Position numbers and translations under genes: made by a program | Source: Bacillus sp. HSf4 | Lineage (GTDB): Bacteria > Bacillota > Bacilli > Bacillales > Bacillaceae | DNA: 64,000 nt | Assembly: GCF_029537375.1 (NCBI RefSeq) | Contig: NZ_CP120679.1 | Span: 1,786,001 to 1,850,000 of the forward strand | Reading direction: 5' to 3' | Notes under the pieces: generated by a model | Seen by the model: only the letters and a program-made list of their open reading frames with translations | Told to the model about the DNA's origin: nothing | Database searches by the model: none | Shown: positions 49,804-59,975 of the stretch, in pieces | How positions within the stretch are numbered: the first letter of the stretch is position 1 | How the letters are laid out: every line of letters starts with the position of its first letter

Positions 49804-50607
49804 ATGAAACAGAGAATATTGACGGGTGTCATAGCGGCAGCGATTTTTTTACCGCTTGTCATTTTCGGCGAGCTGCCGTTCACCTTATTGGTCTATGCAA
49901 TGGGCATAATCGCTCTTTTTGAACTTTTGAGAATGAAAGGCATGAAGCTTTTAAGCGTCCCGGGCGTGATCAGCCTCTTGCTTTTGGGTGTCTTGCTGTA
50001 TCCGGGCCGGCTGGGCGGAGGCGTTAACCTTGGCATTTCCAAGGGAGAAACCGTGTTTTTAGCCGTTCTGCTCCTGTTGGCATACACGGTGCTCAGCAAA
50101 AATGCATTCACTTTTGATGAGGCCGGATTTATCGCTTTAGCGGCTGTTTATATCGGATTTGGCTTTTATTATTTCATTGAAATCAGAAACATCGGCCTCA
50201 GCTATGTCTTTTTTGCGATCGGTGTCGTCTGGTCGACGGATTCCGGCGCTTATTTTATCGGAAAAGCGATCGGCAAGCGAAAGCTTTGGCCTGAAATCAG
50301 CCCCAACAAAACGGTCGAAGGGTTTTGGGGCGGTATTTTGACAGCGGTCGTCTTTTCTTCGATCTTTCAAGCAGTCACCGGCTTTCCACATGCGTATTTA
50401 TTTGTGCTGCTGCTTACCGTGCTATTGTCGATCGTCGGACAGATCGGCGATTTGGCCGAATCGGCGTTTAAGCGGCATTACGATGTGAAAGATTCGGGAC
50501 GGATCCTTCCCGGTCACGGGGGGATGCTGGACCGCTTTGACAGCTTTCTATTTGTCATGCCGGTTCTATACTTCTTGCTTGTTCTTTTTCAGCCGTTCGG
50601 GCTATGA
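49804..50607 (+). CDS. cdsA: Phosphatidate cytidylyltransferase
   Basis: CdsA makes CDP-diacylglycerol, the precursor of all major phospholipids. The 267-residue membrane protein has about seven hydrophobic segments, with the signature SDSGAYFIGKAIGKRK and the C-terminal KDSGRILPGHGGMLDRFDS. ATG 49804 suits GAGG at 49791-49794; ATG 49795 is too close to it. Confidence 0.97.
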   Translation: MKQRILTGVIAAAIFLPLVIFGELPFTLLVYAMGIIALFELLRMKGMKLLSVPGVISLLLLGVLLYPGRLGGGVNLGISKGETVFLAVLLLLAYTVLSKNAFTFDEAGFIALAAVYIGFGFYYFIEIRNIGLSYVFFAIGVVWSTDSGAYFIGKAIGKRKLWPEISPNKTVEGFWGGILTAVVFSSIFQAVTGFPHAYLFVLLLTVLLSIVGQIGDLAESAFKRHYDVKDSGRILPGHGGMLDRFDSFLFVMPVLYFLLVLFQPFGL

Positions 50608-50652
50608 TAAGAAGTGTGCATGTAGCTAGAAAGAAACAGAGGTGCGGCAAAT

Positions 50653-51804
50653 TTGAAGAACATATGTCTATTGGGAGCAACAGGCTCCATTGGAGAACAG
50701 ACGCTTGAAGTGATCAAGGCCCATGGCGACCGGTTTCGGCTTACAGCTATGGCTTTCGGAAAAAATGCGGAAAAAGCGGCTGAAATCATTCAAACATTTA
50801 AACCGAAGTATGTAGCCGTCGGAGATGAGCATACATATGAAACATTAAAACAATATTCTTTTTCCCACTCGTTTCAAACGGGAATAGGGGAAGAAGCACT
50901 GATCGAGGCGGCGGTTCATCCTGATGCGGATATCATCGTCAACGCTCTCGTCGGAAGCATCGGCCTTCTTCCAACGCTGAAGGCGATTGAGCAGCGAAAA
51001 ACAATTGCCCTGGCAAATAAGGAAACTCTTGTGACGGCCGGACATATAGTGAAAGAACACGCGAAAAAATACAATGTTCCACTACTGCCTGTCGATAGTG
51101 AACATTCTGCGATTTTTCAATCTCTCCAGGGTGAAAATCCGAAGCACATCAAACGGCTGATCGTGACCGCATCAGGCGGCAGCTTCAGGGACAGAACGAG
51201 AAAAGAGCTTGAAGGCGTGACGGTGGAGGAAGCCCTCAATCACCCGAATTGGTCGATGGGTGCAAAAATTACGATCGATTCGGCTACAATGATGAATAAA
51301 GGGCTTGAGGTCATTGAAGCGCACTGGCTTTTTGATCTGCCTTACGACCGGATCGATGTGCTGCTCCACAAAGAAAGCATCATCCATTCGATGGTCGAAT
51401 TCCACGACAGAAGTGTCATCGCCCAGCTTGGCACACCTGATATGAGGGTGCCGATCCAATATGCGCTAAGCTATCCTGAGCGACTTCCGTTTGAAGAGGC
51501 GAAGTCCCTTGAGCTCTGGGAAATCGGCCAGCTGCATTTTGCCCAAGCCGATTTTGAACGGTTCCGCTGCCTGCGGTTCGCATATGAATCAGGAAAAATA
51601 GGCGGTACAATGCCGACTGTTTTAAATGCGGCCAATGAAGAAGCAGTCGCAGCGTTTTTGGCGGGCAACATAACGTTTCTTGGAATCGAAGACATCATCG
51701 AAAAAGCTTTGGAACGCCATCAGGTGATATCAAAGCCGAGCCTTCAGGAGATCCGTGAAGTGGACAAAGAGGCCAGAAGATTTGTCCAAACATTACTCAC
51801 ATAA
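50653..51804 (+). CDS. dxr: 1-deoxy-D-xylulose 5-phosphate reductoisomerase
   Basis: Dxr catalyses the first committed step of the MEP isoprenoid pathway, the target of fosmidomycin. The 383-residue product begins at TTG ([17 protein letters not shown]), an NADPH-binding fold. It shows [12 protein letters not shown] (metal site), GGSFRD and [25 protein letters not shown] precedes the TTG. Length equals that of the B. subtilis enzyme. It sits next to uppS, which uses its end product. Confidence 0.97.
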   Translation: MKNICLLGATGSIGEQTLEVIKAHGDRFRLTAMAFGKNAEKAAEIIQTFKPKYVAVGDEHTYETLKQYSFSHSFQTGIGEEALIEAAVHPDADIIVNALVGSIGLLPTLKAIEQRKTIALANKETLVTAGHIVKEHAKKYNVPLLPVDSEHSAIFQSLQGENPKHIKRLIVTASGGSFRDRTRKELEGVTVEEALNHPNWSMGAKITIDSATMMNKGLEVIEAHWLFDLPYDRIDVLLHKESIIHSMVEFHDRSVIAQLGTPDMRVPIQYALSYPERLPFEEAKSLELWEIGQLHFAQADFERFRCLRFAYESGKIGGTMPTVLNAANEEAVAAFLAGNITFLGIEDIIEKALERHQVISKPSLQEIREVDKEARRFVQTLLT

Positions 51805-51810
51805 GGTGGT

Positions 51811-53076
51811 ATGTTCGTGAATACTGTGATCGCGTTTATTATTATTTTTGGAACGCTCGTTTTTTTCCATGAGCTGGGGCATTTGATCCTTGCTCAAAGA
51901 GCCGGAATACTGTGCCGGGAATTTGCCATCGGGTTCGGTCCGAAAATCTTTTCATTCAAGAAAAATGAGACCGTTTATACCATCAGGCTGTTGCCGATCG
52001 GCGGCTTTGTCAGAATGGCAGGGGAAGACCCGGAGATGATCGAAGTGAAGCCGGGGTATACGGTTGGGCTTTTGTTTGACAAGGAAAACAAAGTCGAAAA
52101 GATCATTATGAACCAAAAAGAAAAATACCCTGATGCATTGGTCATCGAAGTCGAACAGGCTGATCTTGAGCATGAGATGAGAATCACGGGCTTCGAGTAC
52201 GGCAATGAAGACCATCTCTCTTCTTTTTCAGTCAGTGAAACCTCCTTTTTCATCGTAGACGGTGAAGAAGTGCAGATTGCCCCGTACAACCGCCAGTTTC
52301 ATTCAAAAACGGTTTGGCAGCGCATCAAAGCGATTGCGGCGGGTCCGATCATGAACTTTATTTTAGCTTATGTCATTCTCGTCGCGCTCGGACTGATTCA
52401 AGGTGTGCCGTCAGACGAGCCCGTGCTCGGCAAACTGATTGACAACGGGCGGGCAGTGGAAGCCGGGCTTCATGAAGGCGACCGCATTATGACCATCAAC
52501 GATGAGAAGATGAAATCATGGACTGATATTGTGAACACGGTCAGAGAAAACCCGGAAAAGGAATTGAAGATCGTTCTCACGCGTGACAATGTCAAACTGA
52601 CCAAATATGTGACGCCTGAGGCGGTGAAATCGGGAGATGAAACGATCGGCCGCTTCGGCGCCTACAATCCGGTGGAAAAAGGCATATTCACATCGATTTC
52701 ATACGGTGCGACCGAAACGGTAACCGTTGCGCAAAGTATTTTTACCAACCTCGGCAAGCTTGTGACGGGACAATTTTCGATTGATATGCTGGCCGGTCCT
52801 GTCGGCATTTATGATATGACAGATCAAGTGGCGAAGACAGGCGTCATCAATCTGTTGAAGCTGGCTGCATTTTTGAGCATCAACCTCGGGATTGTCAACC
52901 TCTTGCCCATCCCTGCTTTGGACGGCGGGAGACTGTTGTTTCTGTTTATTGAAGCGATCCGCGGGAAGCCGATCAACCGCGAAAAAGAAGCGTTTGTCGT
53001 GTTTATCGGCGTCGCATTCCTGATGCTTTTGATGCTTGTCGTCACCTGGAACGACATCCAGCGCTTATTCTTATGA
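51811..53076 (+). CDS. rasP: Site-2 intramembrane protease RasP (RseP)
   Basis: RasP cleaves anti-sigma factors such as RsiW, and other membrane peptides, within the membrane. The 421-residue product has the zinc site HELGH near residues 20-24 in the first membrane segment, a PDZ domain (about 185-270), and NLLPIPALDGGRLLF with the third metal ligand near residue 371. At least four membrane segments are visible. It follows dxr by six bases. Confidence 0.97.
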   Translation: MFVNTVIAFIIIFGTLVFFHELGHLILAQRAGILCREFAIGFGPKIFSFKKNETVYTIRLLPIGGFVRMAGEDPEMIEVKPGYTVGLLFDKENKVEKIIMNQKEKYPDALVIEVEQADLEHEMRITGFEYGNEDHLSSFSVSETSFFIVDGEEVQIAPYNRQFHSKTVWQRIKAIAAGPIMNFILAYVILVALGLIQGVPSDEPVLGKLIDNGRAVEAGLHEGDRIMTINDEKMKSWTDIVNTVRENPEKELKIVLTRDNVKLTKYVTPEAVKSGDETIGRFGAYNPVEKGIFTSISYGATETVTVAQSIFTNLGKLVTGQFSIDMLAGPVGIYDMTDQVAKTGVINLLKLAAFLSINLGIVNLLPIPALDGGRLLFLFIEAIRGKPINREKEAFVVFIGVAFLMLLMLVVTWNDIQRLFL

Positions 53077-53085
53077 TCGTCTTTG

Positions 53086-53131
53086 CCTTTTTAAAGAGCG
53101 GCTCCGCTTTTTAAAAGGCTCTTTTAGGGAG
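53086..53131 (+). terminator. Probable terminator after rasP
   Basis: GCCTTTTTAA pairs with TTAAAAGGC around an inner stem AGCGG/CCGCT, followed by TCTTTT. The inner stem also runs into TTTTT, so the exact end is unclear. The gap to proS holds no T-box features that I could recognise. Confidence 0.6.
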
Positions 53132-53182
53132 CGCCACTCCCACACTTGATAGACCAACTGAATAAAATGAGGTGCGAACGAA

Positions 53183-54901
53183 ATGAGACAGAGCAGGACT
53201 CTAATACCTACGCTCAGGGAAGTGCCGGCTGATGCTGATGCGAAAAGCCATCAGCTTCTTCTCAGAGCAGGATTTATCAGACAAAACACGAGCGGTGTAT
53301 ACAGCTATATGCCTCTTGCCAATAAAGTCATTCAAAAGATCCAGGGCATTGTCCGCGAAGAAATGGAAAAAATCAACGCCGTCGAAATGCTGATGCCGGC
53401 GCTGCAGCAAGCGGAAACATGGCAGGAATCAGGAAGATGGTATACGTACGGTCCTGAGCTGATGAGGCTGAAAGACCGCCACGGCCGTGAATTTGCCCTT
53501 GGTGCCACACATGAAGAAGTGATCACGAGCATCGTGCGGGACGAAGTCAAATCGTACAAACGGCTTCCTTTGACCCTTTACCAAATTCAATCCAAATTCC
53601 GCGATGAAAAGCGCCCGCGCTTCGGCTTGCTGAGAGGCCGCGAATTCATCATGAAGGATGCGTATTCGTTCCATTCCTCCGCAGAAAGCCTTGATGAAAC
53701 ATACAAAGACATGTACCAGGCTTATACGAATGTATTTACGCGCTGCGGCTTGAATTTCAGACCGGTCATCGCAGATTCAGGCGCGATGGGCGGAAAGGAC
53801 ACCCACGAATTTATGGCGCTGTCTGACATCGGCGAAGATACGATTGCCTACTCCGATCAGTCCACATACGCAGCGAATATCGAAATGGCTGAAGTGGCGG
53901 AAGCCGGTGAGGCGCCAACAGCAGGGATGAAAGAATTGCAGGAAGTCCATACCCCTTCCGTCAAATCGATAGAGGATGTGGCTCAATTCCTGGATGTATC
54001 TCCGCAAAACTGCATTAAATCGATTCTTCTCAAAGCGGACGGCCGCTTCGTGCTCGTTTTGACAAGAGGGGATCATGAAGTAAACGAGATTAAAGTGAAA
54101 AATCTGCTGAATGCGGAAATCATCGAACTTGCCAGCGCTGAAGAGGTGACAGAGCTCGTTGGCACTGAGCCTGGCTTTGTCGGTCCTGTCGGATTAAACG
54201 CCGAAATCGACATCTTCGCTGATTATGCCGTGAAGGCGATGGCAAATGCCGTAGCGGGAGCGAATAAAACCGATTACCATTATCAAAACGTCAATGTCAG
54301 CCGTGACGCAGACAATGTGACATACGCCGATCTCCGCTTTATTCAGGAAGGGGATCCGTCGCCTGACGGCAAAGGAACGATTCGTTTTGCCAAAGGGATC
54401 GAAGTCGGACAGGTGTTTAAGCTTGGCACCCGCTATTCTGAAGCGATGGATGCGACATACCTTGATGAAAACGGACGAGCCCAGCCGATGCTGATGGGCT
54501 GCTACGGAATCGGAATTTCCCGGACCCTTTCAGCCATTGTTGAACAGCACCATGATGACAAAGGCTTGATTTGGCCGTTGAATGTCACTCCGTATGATCT
54601 TCACATTCTCGCGCTCAACATGAAAAATGAAGCGCAAGTTCAGCTGGCCGAGAAACTGTATGTGAATCTAAAAGACAAAGGCTATGACGTTTTGCTTGAC
54701 GACCGTGCGGAACGGGCCGGCGTGAAATTTGCGGACTCCGATTTGATCGGGCTGCCGATTCGCGTTACCGTCGGAAAAAGAGCCGATGAAGGAATCGTGG
54801 AAGTGAAAATTCGCAAAACCGGAGAATCCTTTGAAGTCGCTTCCGATGAGCTTTCAGACTTCATCGAAAAGCAAATCAAGAGCTTATCTTCTCAAGCGTA
54901 A
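53183..54901 (+). CDS. proS: Prolyl-tRNA synthetase (bacterial type)
   Basis: ProS charges tRNA-Pro. The 572-residue class II enzyme has motif 1/2 sequences in the N-terminal part ([39 protein letters not shown]), a YbaK-like editing insertion (about residues 230-390) that removes mischarged alanine, motif 3 in [17 protein letters not shown], and a C-terminal anticodon-binding domain. ATGAGGTGCG precedes the start. Confidence 0.98.
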   Translation: MRQSRTLIPTLREVPADADAKSHQLLLRAGFIRQNTSGVYSYMPLANKVIQKIQGIVREEMEKINAVEMLMPALQQAETWQESGRWYTYGPELMRLKDRHGREFALGATHEEVITSIVRDEVKSYKRLPLTLYQIQSKFRDEKRPRFGLLRGREFIMKDAYSFHSSAESLDETYKDMYQAYTNVFTRCGLNFRPVIADSGAMGGKDTHEFMALSDIGEDTIAYSDQSTYAANIEMAEVAEAGEAPTAGMKELQEVHTPSVKSIEDVAQFLDVSPQNCIKSILLKADGRFVLVLTRGDHEVNEIKVKNLLNAEIIELASAEEVTELVGTEPGFVGPVGLNAEIDIFADYAVKAMANAVAGANKTDYHYQNVNVSRDADNVTYADLRFIQEGDPSPDGKGTIRFAKGIEVGQVFKLGTRYSEAMDATYLDENGRAQPMLMGCYGIGISRTLSAIVEQHHDDKGLIWPLNVTPYDLHILALNMKNEAQVQLAEKLYVNLKDKGYDVLLDDRAERAGVKFADSDLIGLPIRVTVGKRADEGIVEVKIRKTGESFEVASDELSDFIEKQIKSLSSQA

Positions 54902-54923
54902 ACATGTTAAACTAGTCTAAAGG

Positions 54924-54958
54924 AAGGTACCTCGGAAATCCCTCTCCGAGGTACCTTT
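54924..54958 (+). terminator. Strong hairpin between proS and polC
   Basis: A perfect 13-bp stem, AAGGTACCTCGGA (54924-54936) with TCCGAGGTACCTT (54945-54957), has an 8-nt loop. Only three T follow, then AGGTTATG, so it is a poor intrinsic terminator by tract. It lies 33 bp before the polC start and could instead act on the polC leader. Confidence 0.6.
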
Positions 54959-54990
54959 AGGTTATGATTATTTTTAGGGAGGAATCTGTC

Positions 54991-57900
54991 TTGGAAGACC
55001 AGCTTTCTGTCAACAGAAGACAGTTTCAAATTCTTCTGCAGCAGCTGAATTTAACGGAAGATCCATTCATCCGCCATCTTGAAGGCGGACAAATCATGAA
55101 GCTGACCGTTCATAAAAATAAGAAGTCTTGGCATTTTCACTTTAAACTGAAAACGGTACTGCCTTATCAGATCTTCGAACGGTTTCACCGCCAGCTGACG
55201 ACTGCTTTTTCCCATATCGCACAAGTGACCTGTTCAATTACAGCCGAAGACCAATCCATAGATGAACAGCTGGTCCAAGACTACTGGACGCGCTGCATCC
55301 AAGAATTGGACGGCATTTCACCGCCGATTTTAGCACTTTTGAATGAACAGAAGCCGTCGCTTACAGGAAATAAAATATTGCTAAAGACGAAAACAGATAC
55401 GGAAGCGGCCGCTTTAAAGAAAAAATACGGCTCACTTATCCAATCCAGCTACCGGACGTTCGGCTTTCCGGAGCTTCAGCTTGATACCGAAATTTTCGTG
55501 TCAGATCAAGAGATTCAGAAATTCAGAGAGCAAAAGCTCGCTGAAGATCAGGAAAGAGCTCTTCAAGCTTTGATCGAAATGGAGAAGCAGGATAAAGAAG
55601 CCGCTGATGATGACGCGCCGCAAGGCCCTCTTCAAATCGGCTACCAAATCAAAGACTCCGAGGAAATCAGAACGCTCGACAGCATTATGGATGAAGAGCG
55701 GAGAATCACGGTGCAAGGCTATGTGTTTGATGCGGAAACGAGAGAGCTGAAAAGCGGCAGAACGCTTTGCATTTTCAAAATAACAGATTACACAAACAGC
55801 ATCCTCGTGAAAATGTTTGCCCGCGAAAAAGAAGATGCCGCCCTGATGAAATCTTTGAAGAAAGGCATGTGGGTAAAAGCGAGGGGAAGCATCCAGAACG
55901 ATACATTCGTCCGCGACCTGGTGATGATCGCCAATGATGTCAATGAAATCAAAGCGAAAACACGGGAAGATTCAGCACCTGAAGAAGAAAAGCGGGTCGA
56001 GCTTCACCTCCATTCACCGATGAGTCAGATGGATGCTGTATCAGGCATTGGCAAGCTTGTCGAACAGGCGAAAAAATGGGGGCATTCCGCCATCGCGCTC
56101 ACAGACCATGCCGTTGTCCAGTCGTTTCCCGACGCTTACGCTGCAAGCAAAAAGCACGGTGTGAAAATGATTTACGGTCTTGAAGCCAACCTTGTCGATG
56201 ACGGTGTGCCGATTGCCTACAATCCCGTCCACCGCCTTCTCGAAGAAGAAACATATGTCGTATTCGACGTTGAAACGACGGGGCTTTCGGCTGTCTATGA
56301 TACGATCATCGAGCTGGCTGCCGTGAAAGTAAAAGGCGGGGAAATCATTGAACGTTTTGAACGGTTCGCGAATCCGCACCGCCCTTTATCAGCGACGATC
56401 ATTGAGCTGACGGGAATTACCGACGATATGCTCAAAGATGCCCCTGACGTTGAAGAGGTCATCAGGGAATTTAAGGAATGGGCCGGGGATCACACATTAG
56501 TCGCCCACAATGCGAGCTTTGATATCGGGTTCATCAATGTCGCCTATAAGCGTCTGCTGCAAACGGATAAAGTGCAAAACCCCGTTATAGACACGCTTGA
56601 GCTGGGACGTTTTCTTTATCCGGAGTTCAAAAACCACAGACTGAATACGCTCTGTAAAAAGTTTGACATCGAACTCACACAGCACCACAGGGCGATATAC
56701 GATACAGAAGCGACGGGCTATCTTCTTGTGAAAATGCTGAAAGACGCGGCTGAAAAAAATATTTTGTATCATGACCAGCTCAATGAAAACATGGGGCAGT
56801 CCAACGCTTACCAGCGCTCTAGACCGTATCATGCGACCCTTTTGGCGGTCAATGAGACAGGCCTGAAAAACCTTTTCAAGCTCGTGTCAATGTCGCATAT
56901 CCATTATTTTTACAGAGTGCCGAGGATCCCCAGATCGCAGCTGGAAAAGTATAGAGAAGGCCTTTTAATCGGTTCGGCGTGCGACAAAGGCGAAGTGTTT
57001 GAAGGCATGATGCAAAAATCGCCGGAAGAAGTCGAAGAGATCGCCTCATTCTACGATTATCTGGAAGTGATGCCGCCGGAGGTTTACCGCCATCTCATCC
57101 AGCTCGAACTGGTCAGGGATGAAAAGGCGCTGAAAGAAATCATCACAAACATCACAAAGCTCGGCGAAAAACTGGATATCCCTGTTGTGGCGACGGGCAA
57201 TGTCCATTACCTAAATCCCGAGGATAAGATCTACAGGAAGATCCTGGTTTCTTCACAGGGCGGCGCAAACCCGCTCAACAGACATAAGCTGCCGAATGTG
57301 CACTTCCGCTCGACAGATGAAATGCTTGATGCCTTTTCATTTCTGGGCGAGGAAAAAGCGAAAGAAATCGTTGTCGCCAACACCCGGAAGATCAGCGAGC
57401 AGATCGAAGAAATCAAACCGATCAAAGATGAGCTGTACACCCCGAAAATCGACGGGGCGGACGAAGAAATCCGCCGCATGAGCTATGAGAAAGCGAGAAG
57501 CATTTATGGGGACGACCTTCCCGAAATCGTCGAAGCGCGGATCGAAAAAGAACTGAAAAGCATTATCGGCCATGGCTTCGCCGTCATCTACCTCATTTCT
57601 CACAAACTCGTAAAACGCTCTCTGGACGATGGCTATCTCGTCGGTTCCAGGGGATCTGTCGGTTCTTCACTCGTTGCGACATTCACGGAGATTACCGAGG
57701 TCAATCCTCTGCCGCCGCACTATGTCTGCCCGGAGTGCCGTCATTCCGAGTTTTTCAACGACGGTTCCGTCGGCTCAGGTTTCGACCTTCCCGACAAAGA
57801 CTGTCCGAAATGCGGTGCCGCTTATAAAAAAGACGGCCATGATATTCCGTTTGAAACGTTCCTCGGCTTTAAAGGGGACAAGGTTCCGGATATCGATTTG

Positions 57901-59307
57901 AACTTCTCCGGGGAATACCAGCCGCATGCACATAACTATACGAAAGTATTATTCGGGGAAGATAACGTATACCGTGCGGGAACGATCGGTACGGTAGCAG
58001 AAAAAACGGCATACGGGTATGTGAAAGGATATGCAAACGACAACAACTTGCATATGCGCGGCGCGGAAATCGACCGCCTTGTACAGGGCTGTACCGGTGT
58101 CAAGCGGACGACAGGTCAGCACCCTGGCGGAATTATCGTTGTTCCCGATTATATGGATATTTATGATTTTTCACCGATCCAGTTCCCGGCTGACGCCACG
58201 GACTCGGAGTGGAAGACGACGCACTTTGATTTCCACTCCATCCATGACAACCTGTTGAAGCTCGATATCCTCGGACACGATGATCCGACGGTGATCCGTA
58301 TGCTTCAGGATTTAAGCGGAATTGATCCGAAGACGATTCCGACCGACGATCCCGAAGTGATGAAAATATTTCAGGGAACCGAATCTTTAGGCGTAACAGA
58401 AGAGCAGATCGGCTGTAAGACAGGAACGCTTGGAATTCCTGAGTTCGGTACGCGTTTTGTCAGACAGATGTTAGAAGATACCAAACCGACGACCTTTTCA
58501 GAGCTCGTGCAGATTTCCGGTCTTTCCCACGGTACCGATGTCTGGCTCGGCAACGCACAGGAACTGATCCACAACAATATTTGTGAGCTGAGTGAAGTCA
58601 TCGGCTGCCGTGACGACATTATGGTGTATTTAATCTACCAGGGGCTTGAGCCGTCCCTTGCCTTTAAGATCATGGAATTCGTCCGGAAAGGAAAGGGATT
58701 GACACCTGAGTGGGAAGAGGAAATGAAAAATAACAATGTGCCGGACTGGTATATTGATTCCTGCAAAAAAATTAAATACATGTTCCCGAAAGCCCACGCC
58801 ACGGCGTATGTTTTAATGGCTGTCCGGATCGCCTACTTTAAGGTCCATCATCCTTTGCTTTATTATGCAGCATACTTTACTGTGCGGGCCGATGATTTTG
58901 ACATTGATACGATGATCAAAGGCTCAACAGCGATCAGAGCCGTCATGGATGACATCAACTCTAAAGGGCTTGACGCTTCTCCGAAAGAGAAGAGTTTATT
59001 AACCGTGCTCGAACTGGCGCTTGAAATGTGTGAGAGGGGCTTCTCCTTCCAAAAGGTTGATCTGTACCGCTCGAGCGCATCTGAGTTCATCATCGACGGA
59101 AACAGTTTGATTCCACCTTTTAACTCCATCCCGGGATTAGGCACAAACGCCGCCTTGAATATTGTCAAGGCAAGAGGGGAAGGAGAATTTCTGTCAAAAG
59201 AAGACTTGCAAAAAAGAGGAAAAGTATCAAAAACGATTATGGAATATTTGGAGCGCCATGGCTGTTTAGAGTCGCTTCCAGACCAAAATCAGCTTTCTTT
59301 ATTTTAA
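54991..59307 (+). CDS. polC: DNA polymerase III alpha subunit PolC
   Basis: PolC is the main replicative polymerase of low-GC Gram-positive bacteria, with its own proofreading domain. The 1438-residue product has an N-terminal domain, an OB fold (about 235-330), a PHP domain ([12 protein letters not shown] near 340) interrupted by a DnaQ-type exonuclease (FDVETTGLS near 420-580), a polymerase core with [11 protein letters not shown] near 965, and four zinc-binding Cys ([16 protein letters not shown]). Start TTG 54991 ([12 protein letters not shown]) follows AGGGAGGAA; ATG 54964 lies before it. The C-terminus is QLSLF, a clamp-binding motif. Confidence 0.98.
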   Translation: MEDQLSVNRRQFQILLQQLNLTEDPFIRHLEGGQIMKLTVHKNKKSWHFHFKLKTVLPYQIFERFHRQLTTAFSHIAQVTCSITAEDQSIDEQLVQDYWTRCIQELDGISPPILALLNEQKPSLTGNKILLKTKTDTEAAALKKKYGSLIQSSYRTFGFPELQLDTEIFVSDQEIQKFREQKLAEDQERALQALIEMEKQDKEAADDDAPQGPLQIGYQIKDSEEIRTLDSIMDEERRITVQGYVFDAETRELKSGRTLCIFKITDYTNSILVKMFAREKEDAALMKSLKKGMWVKARGSIQNDTFVRDLVMIANDVNEIKAKTREDSAPEEEKRVELHLHSPMSQMDAVSGIGKLVEQAKKWGHSAIALTDHAVVQSFPDAYAASKKHGVKMIYGLEANLVDDGVPIAYNPVHRLLEEETYVVFDVETTGLSAVYDTIIELAAVKVKGGEIIERFERFANPHRPLSATIIELTGITDDMLKDAPDVEEVIREFKEWAGDHTLVAHNASFDIGFINVAYKRLLQTDKVQNPVIDTLELGRFLYPEFKNHRLNTLCKKFDIELTQHHRAIYDTEATGYLLVKMLKDAAEKNILYHDQLNENMGQSNAYQRSRPYHATLLAVNETGLKNLFKLVSMSHIHYFYRVPRIPRSQLEKYREGLLIGSACDKGEVFEGMMQKSPEEVEEIASFYDYLEVMPPEVYRHLIQLELVRDEKALKEIITNITKLGEKLDIPVVATGNVHYLNPEDKIYRKILVSSQGGANPLNRHKLPNVHFRSTDEMLDAFSFLGEEKAKEIVVANTRKISEQIEEIKPIKDELYTPKIDGADEEIRRMSYEKARSIYGDDLPEIVEARIEKELKSIIGHGFAVIYLISHKLVKRSLDDGYLVGSRGSVGSSLVATFTEITEVNPLPPHYVCPECRHSEFFNDGSVGSGFDLPDKDCPKCGAAYKKDGHDIPFETFLGFKGDKVPDIDLNFSGEYQPHAHNYTKVLFGEDNVYRAGTIGTVAEKTAYGYVKGYANDNNLHMRGAEIDRLVQGCTGVKRTTGQHPGGIIVVPDYMDIYDFSPIQFPADATDSEWKTTHFDFHSIHDNLLKLDILGHDDPTVIRMLQDLSGIDPKTIPTDDPEVMKIFQGTESLGVTEEQIGCKTGTLGIPEFGTRFVRQMLEDTKPTTFSELVQISGLSHGTDVWLGNAQELIHNNICELSEVIGCRDDIMVYLIYQGLEPSLAFKIMEFVRKGKGLTPEWEEEMKNNNVPDWYIDSCKKIKYMFPKAHATAYVLMAVRIAYFKVHHPLLYYAAYFTVRADDFDIDTMIKGSTAIRAVMDDINSKGLDASPKEKSLLTVLELALEMCERGFSFQKVDLYRSSASEFIIDGNSLIPPFNSIPGLGTNAALNIVKARGEGEFLSKEDLQKRGKVSKTIMEYLERHGCLESLPDQNQLSLF

Positions 59308-59672
59308 GGCTCTGTTAATGCTAAATGTTGATTTTCAATAGAACAAATGGACTTCCGTATCATTGGAAGTCCATTTGTGTTTTGAGCTTCTTCAACTATC
59401 GTTTATACGACCTCCCTAACAAGGTGTTTTTCATTTTAAATCCCTCGTTAATTTTTAGCACAATGAATGTCCTAGCGGATGGAGAGATATAGCTCCCTTC
59501 ACTCCATTAAGGACAGAAGGATACTACTGGTACGTCATTTCAAAGTGATGATAGCGGTCATTCATAGGGATCTGATTTCTTTGGTGGCGGTACGGCCTAT
59601 TTTCGGCCAGTCTCTTTTTAGTGAAGATAAACTGGGTGACTGCCGCAATTGCATAACGGGCTGTCAGATCCA
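59308..59672 (+). other. Intergenic DNA after polC, possible decayed mobile element
   Basis: This stretch has no convincing gene. It holds the polC terminator and then about 290 bp with a short open frame at 59479-59676 that resembles nothing I recognise. The bases right after the polC stop (GGCTCTGTTAATGCTAAATG) look like the terminal repeat of some insertion sequences, but I found no matching inverted copy. It is where the gene order leaves that of B. subtilis. Confidence 0.35.
59343..59383 (+). terminator. Intrinsic terminator after polC
   Basis: A perfect 14-bp stem, ACAAATGGACTTCC (59343-59356) with GGAAGTCCATTTGT (59365-59378), has an 8-nt loop and ends in GTTTTG. The tail is short, but the stem is strong. 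Confidence 0.8.
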
Positions 59673-59702
59673 TTGACAATAATTATACAGTGATGTTAAT
59701 AT
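59673..59702 (+). promoter_or_regulatory. Sigma-A promoter for the cellulase operon
   Basis: TTGACA (59673-59678, exact) and TAATAT (59697-59702) are spaced 18 bp. Transcription would start near 59709 and give a leader of about 265 nt that contains the palindrome at 59750. It is the best promoter match between polC and the GH9 gene. A start closer to the gene cannot be excluded. Confidence 0.55.
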
Positions 59703-59749
59703 TTTCAAAACGCTGCCGGATTGACGAATGGGGGCAACCAGTCCCCTCG

Positions 59750-59778
59750 ACTTCGTTTATTTAGTAAACAAACGAAGT
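59750..59778 (+). promoter_or_regulatory. XylR-like operator palindrome
   Basis: ACTTCGTTT (59750-59758) and AAACGAAGT (59770-59778) form a perfect 9-bp inverted repeat. Within it, GTTTATT (59755-59761), five bases, and AACAAAC (59767-59773) have the same half-sites and spacing as the Bacillus megaterium xyl operator as I remember it. A further TAGTAAACA, also present inside the palindrome, recurs at 59822-59830. XylR is a ROK-family repressor released by xylose. A related ROK regulator could bind instead. Confidence 0.55.
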
Positions 59779-59899
59779 TAACTTTCCAAAAGATTGACCT
59801 TGTAAAATATGACTATCAATCTAGTAAACAGTGATTCTTTCCTCGGAAAATTTTAATTCACATTCGACGCTTACCGAAAGACACCGTATGTTTTCACTA

Positions 59900-59921
59900 A
59901 AAGGAGGTGAGTGTGATGTAA
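59900..59921 (+). promoter_or_regulatory. Consensus Shine-Dalgarno with start-stop pair in the leader
   Basis: AAAGGAGGTGA (59900-59910) is fully complementary to the 3' end of 16S rRNA, yet is followed at once by ATG TAA (59916-59921), also read as GTG-AGT-GTG-ATG-TAA from 59907. The true GH9 ribosome-binding site is 60 bp downstream. It may bind ribosomes to protect the mRNA 5' region, as described for STAB-SD elements of Bacillus thuringiensis cry genes. Confidence 0.5.
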
Positions 59922-59975
59922 ACAGCGGACTATTTCTGATCCAAAGGAAAATGAAAATGAGGAGGAAGGAGTCAG

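Noticed and set aside
53077..53182. T-box riboswitch before proS
   Set aside because: The 106-bp gap has a terminator-like stem but no T-box sequence and no room for the specifier structure; the stem fits rasP termination.
59479..59676. 65-codon open frame in the polC-GH9 spacer
   Set aside because: No recognisable motif or good ribosome-binding site; treated as possible decayed sequence rather than a gene.
59794..59822. Second cellulase promoter from TTGACC
   Set aside because: No acceptable -10 hexamer lies 16-18 bp downstream.
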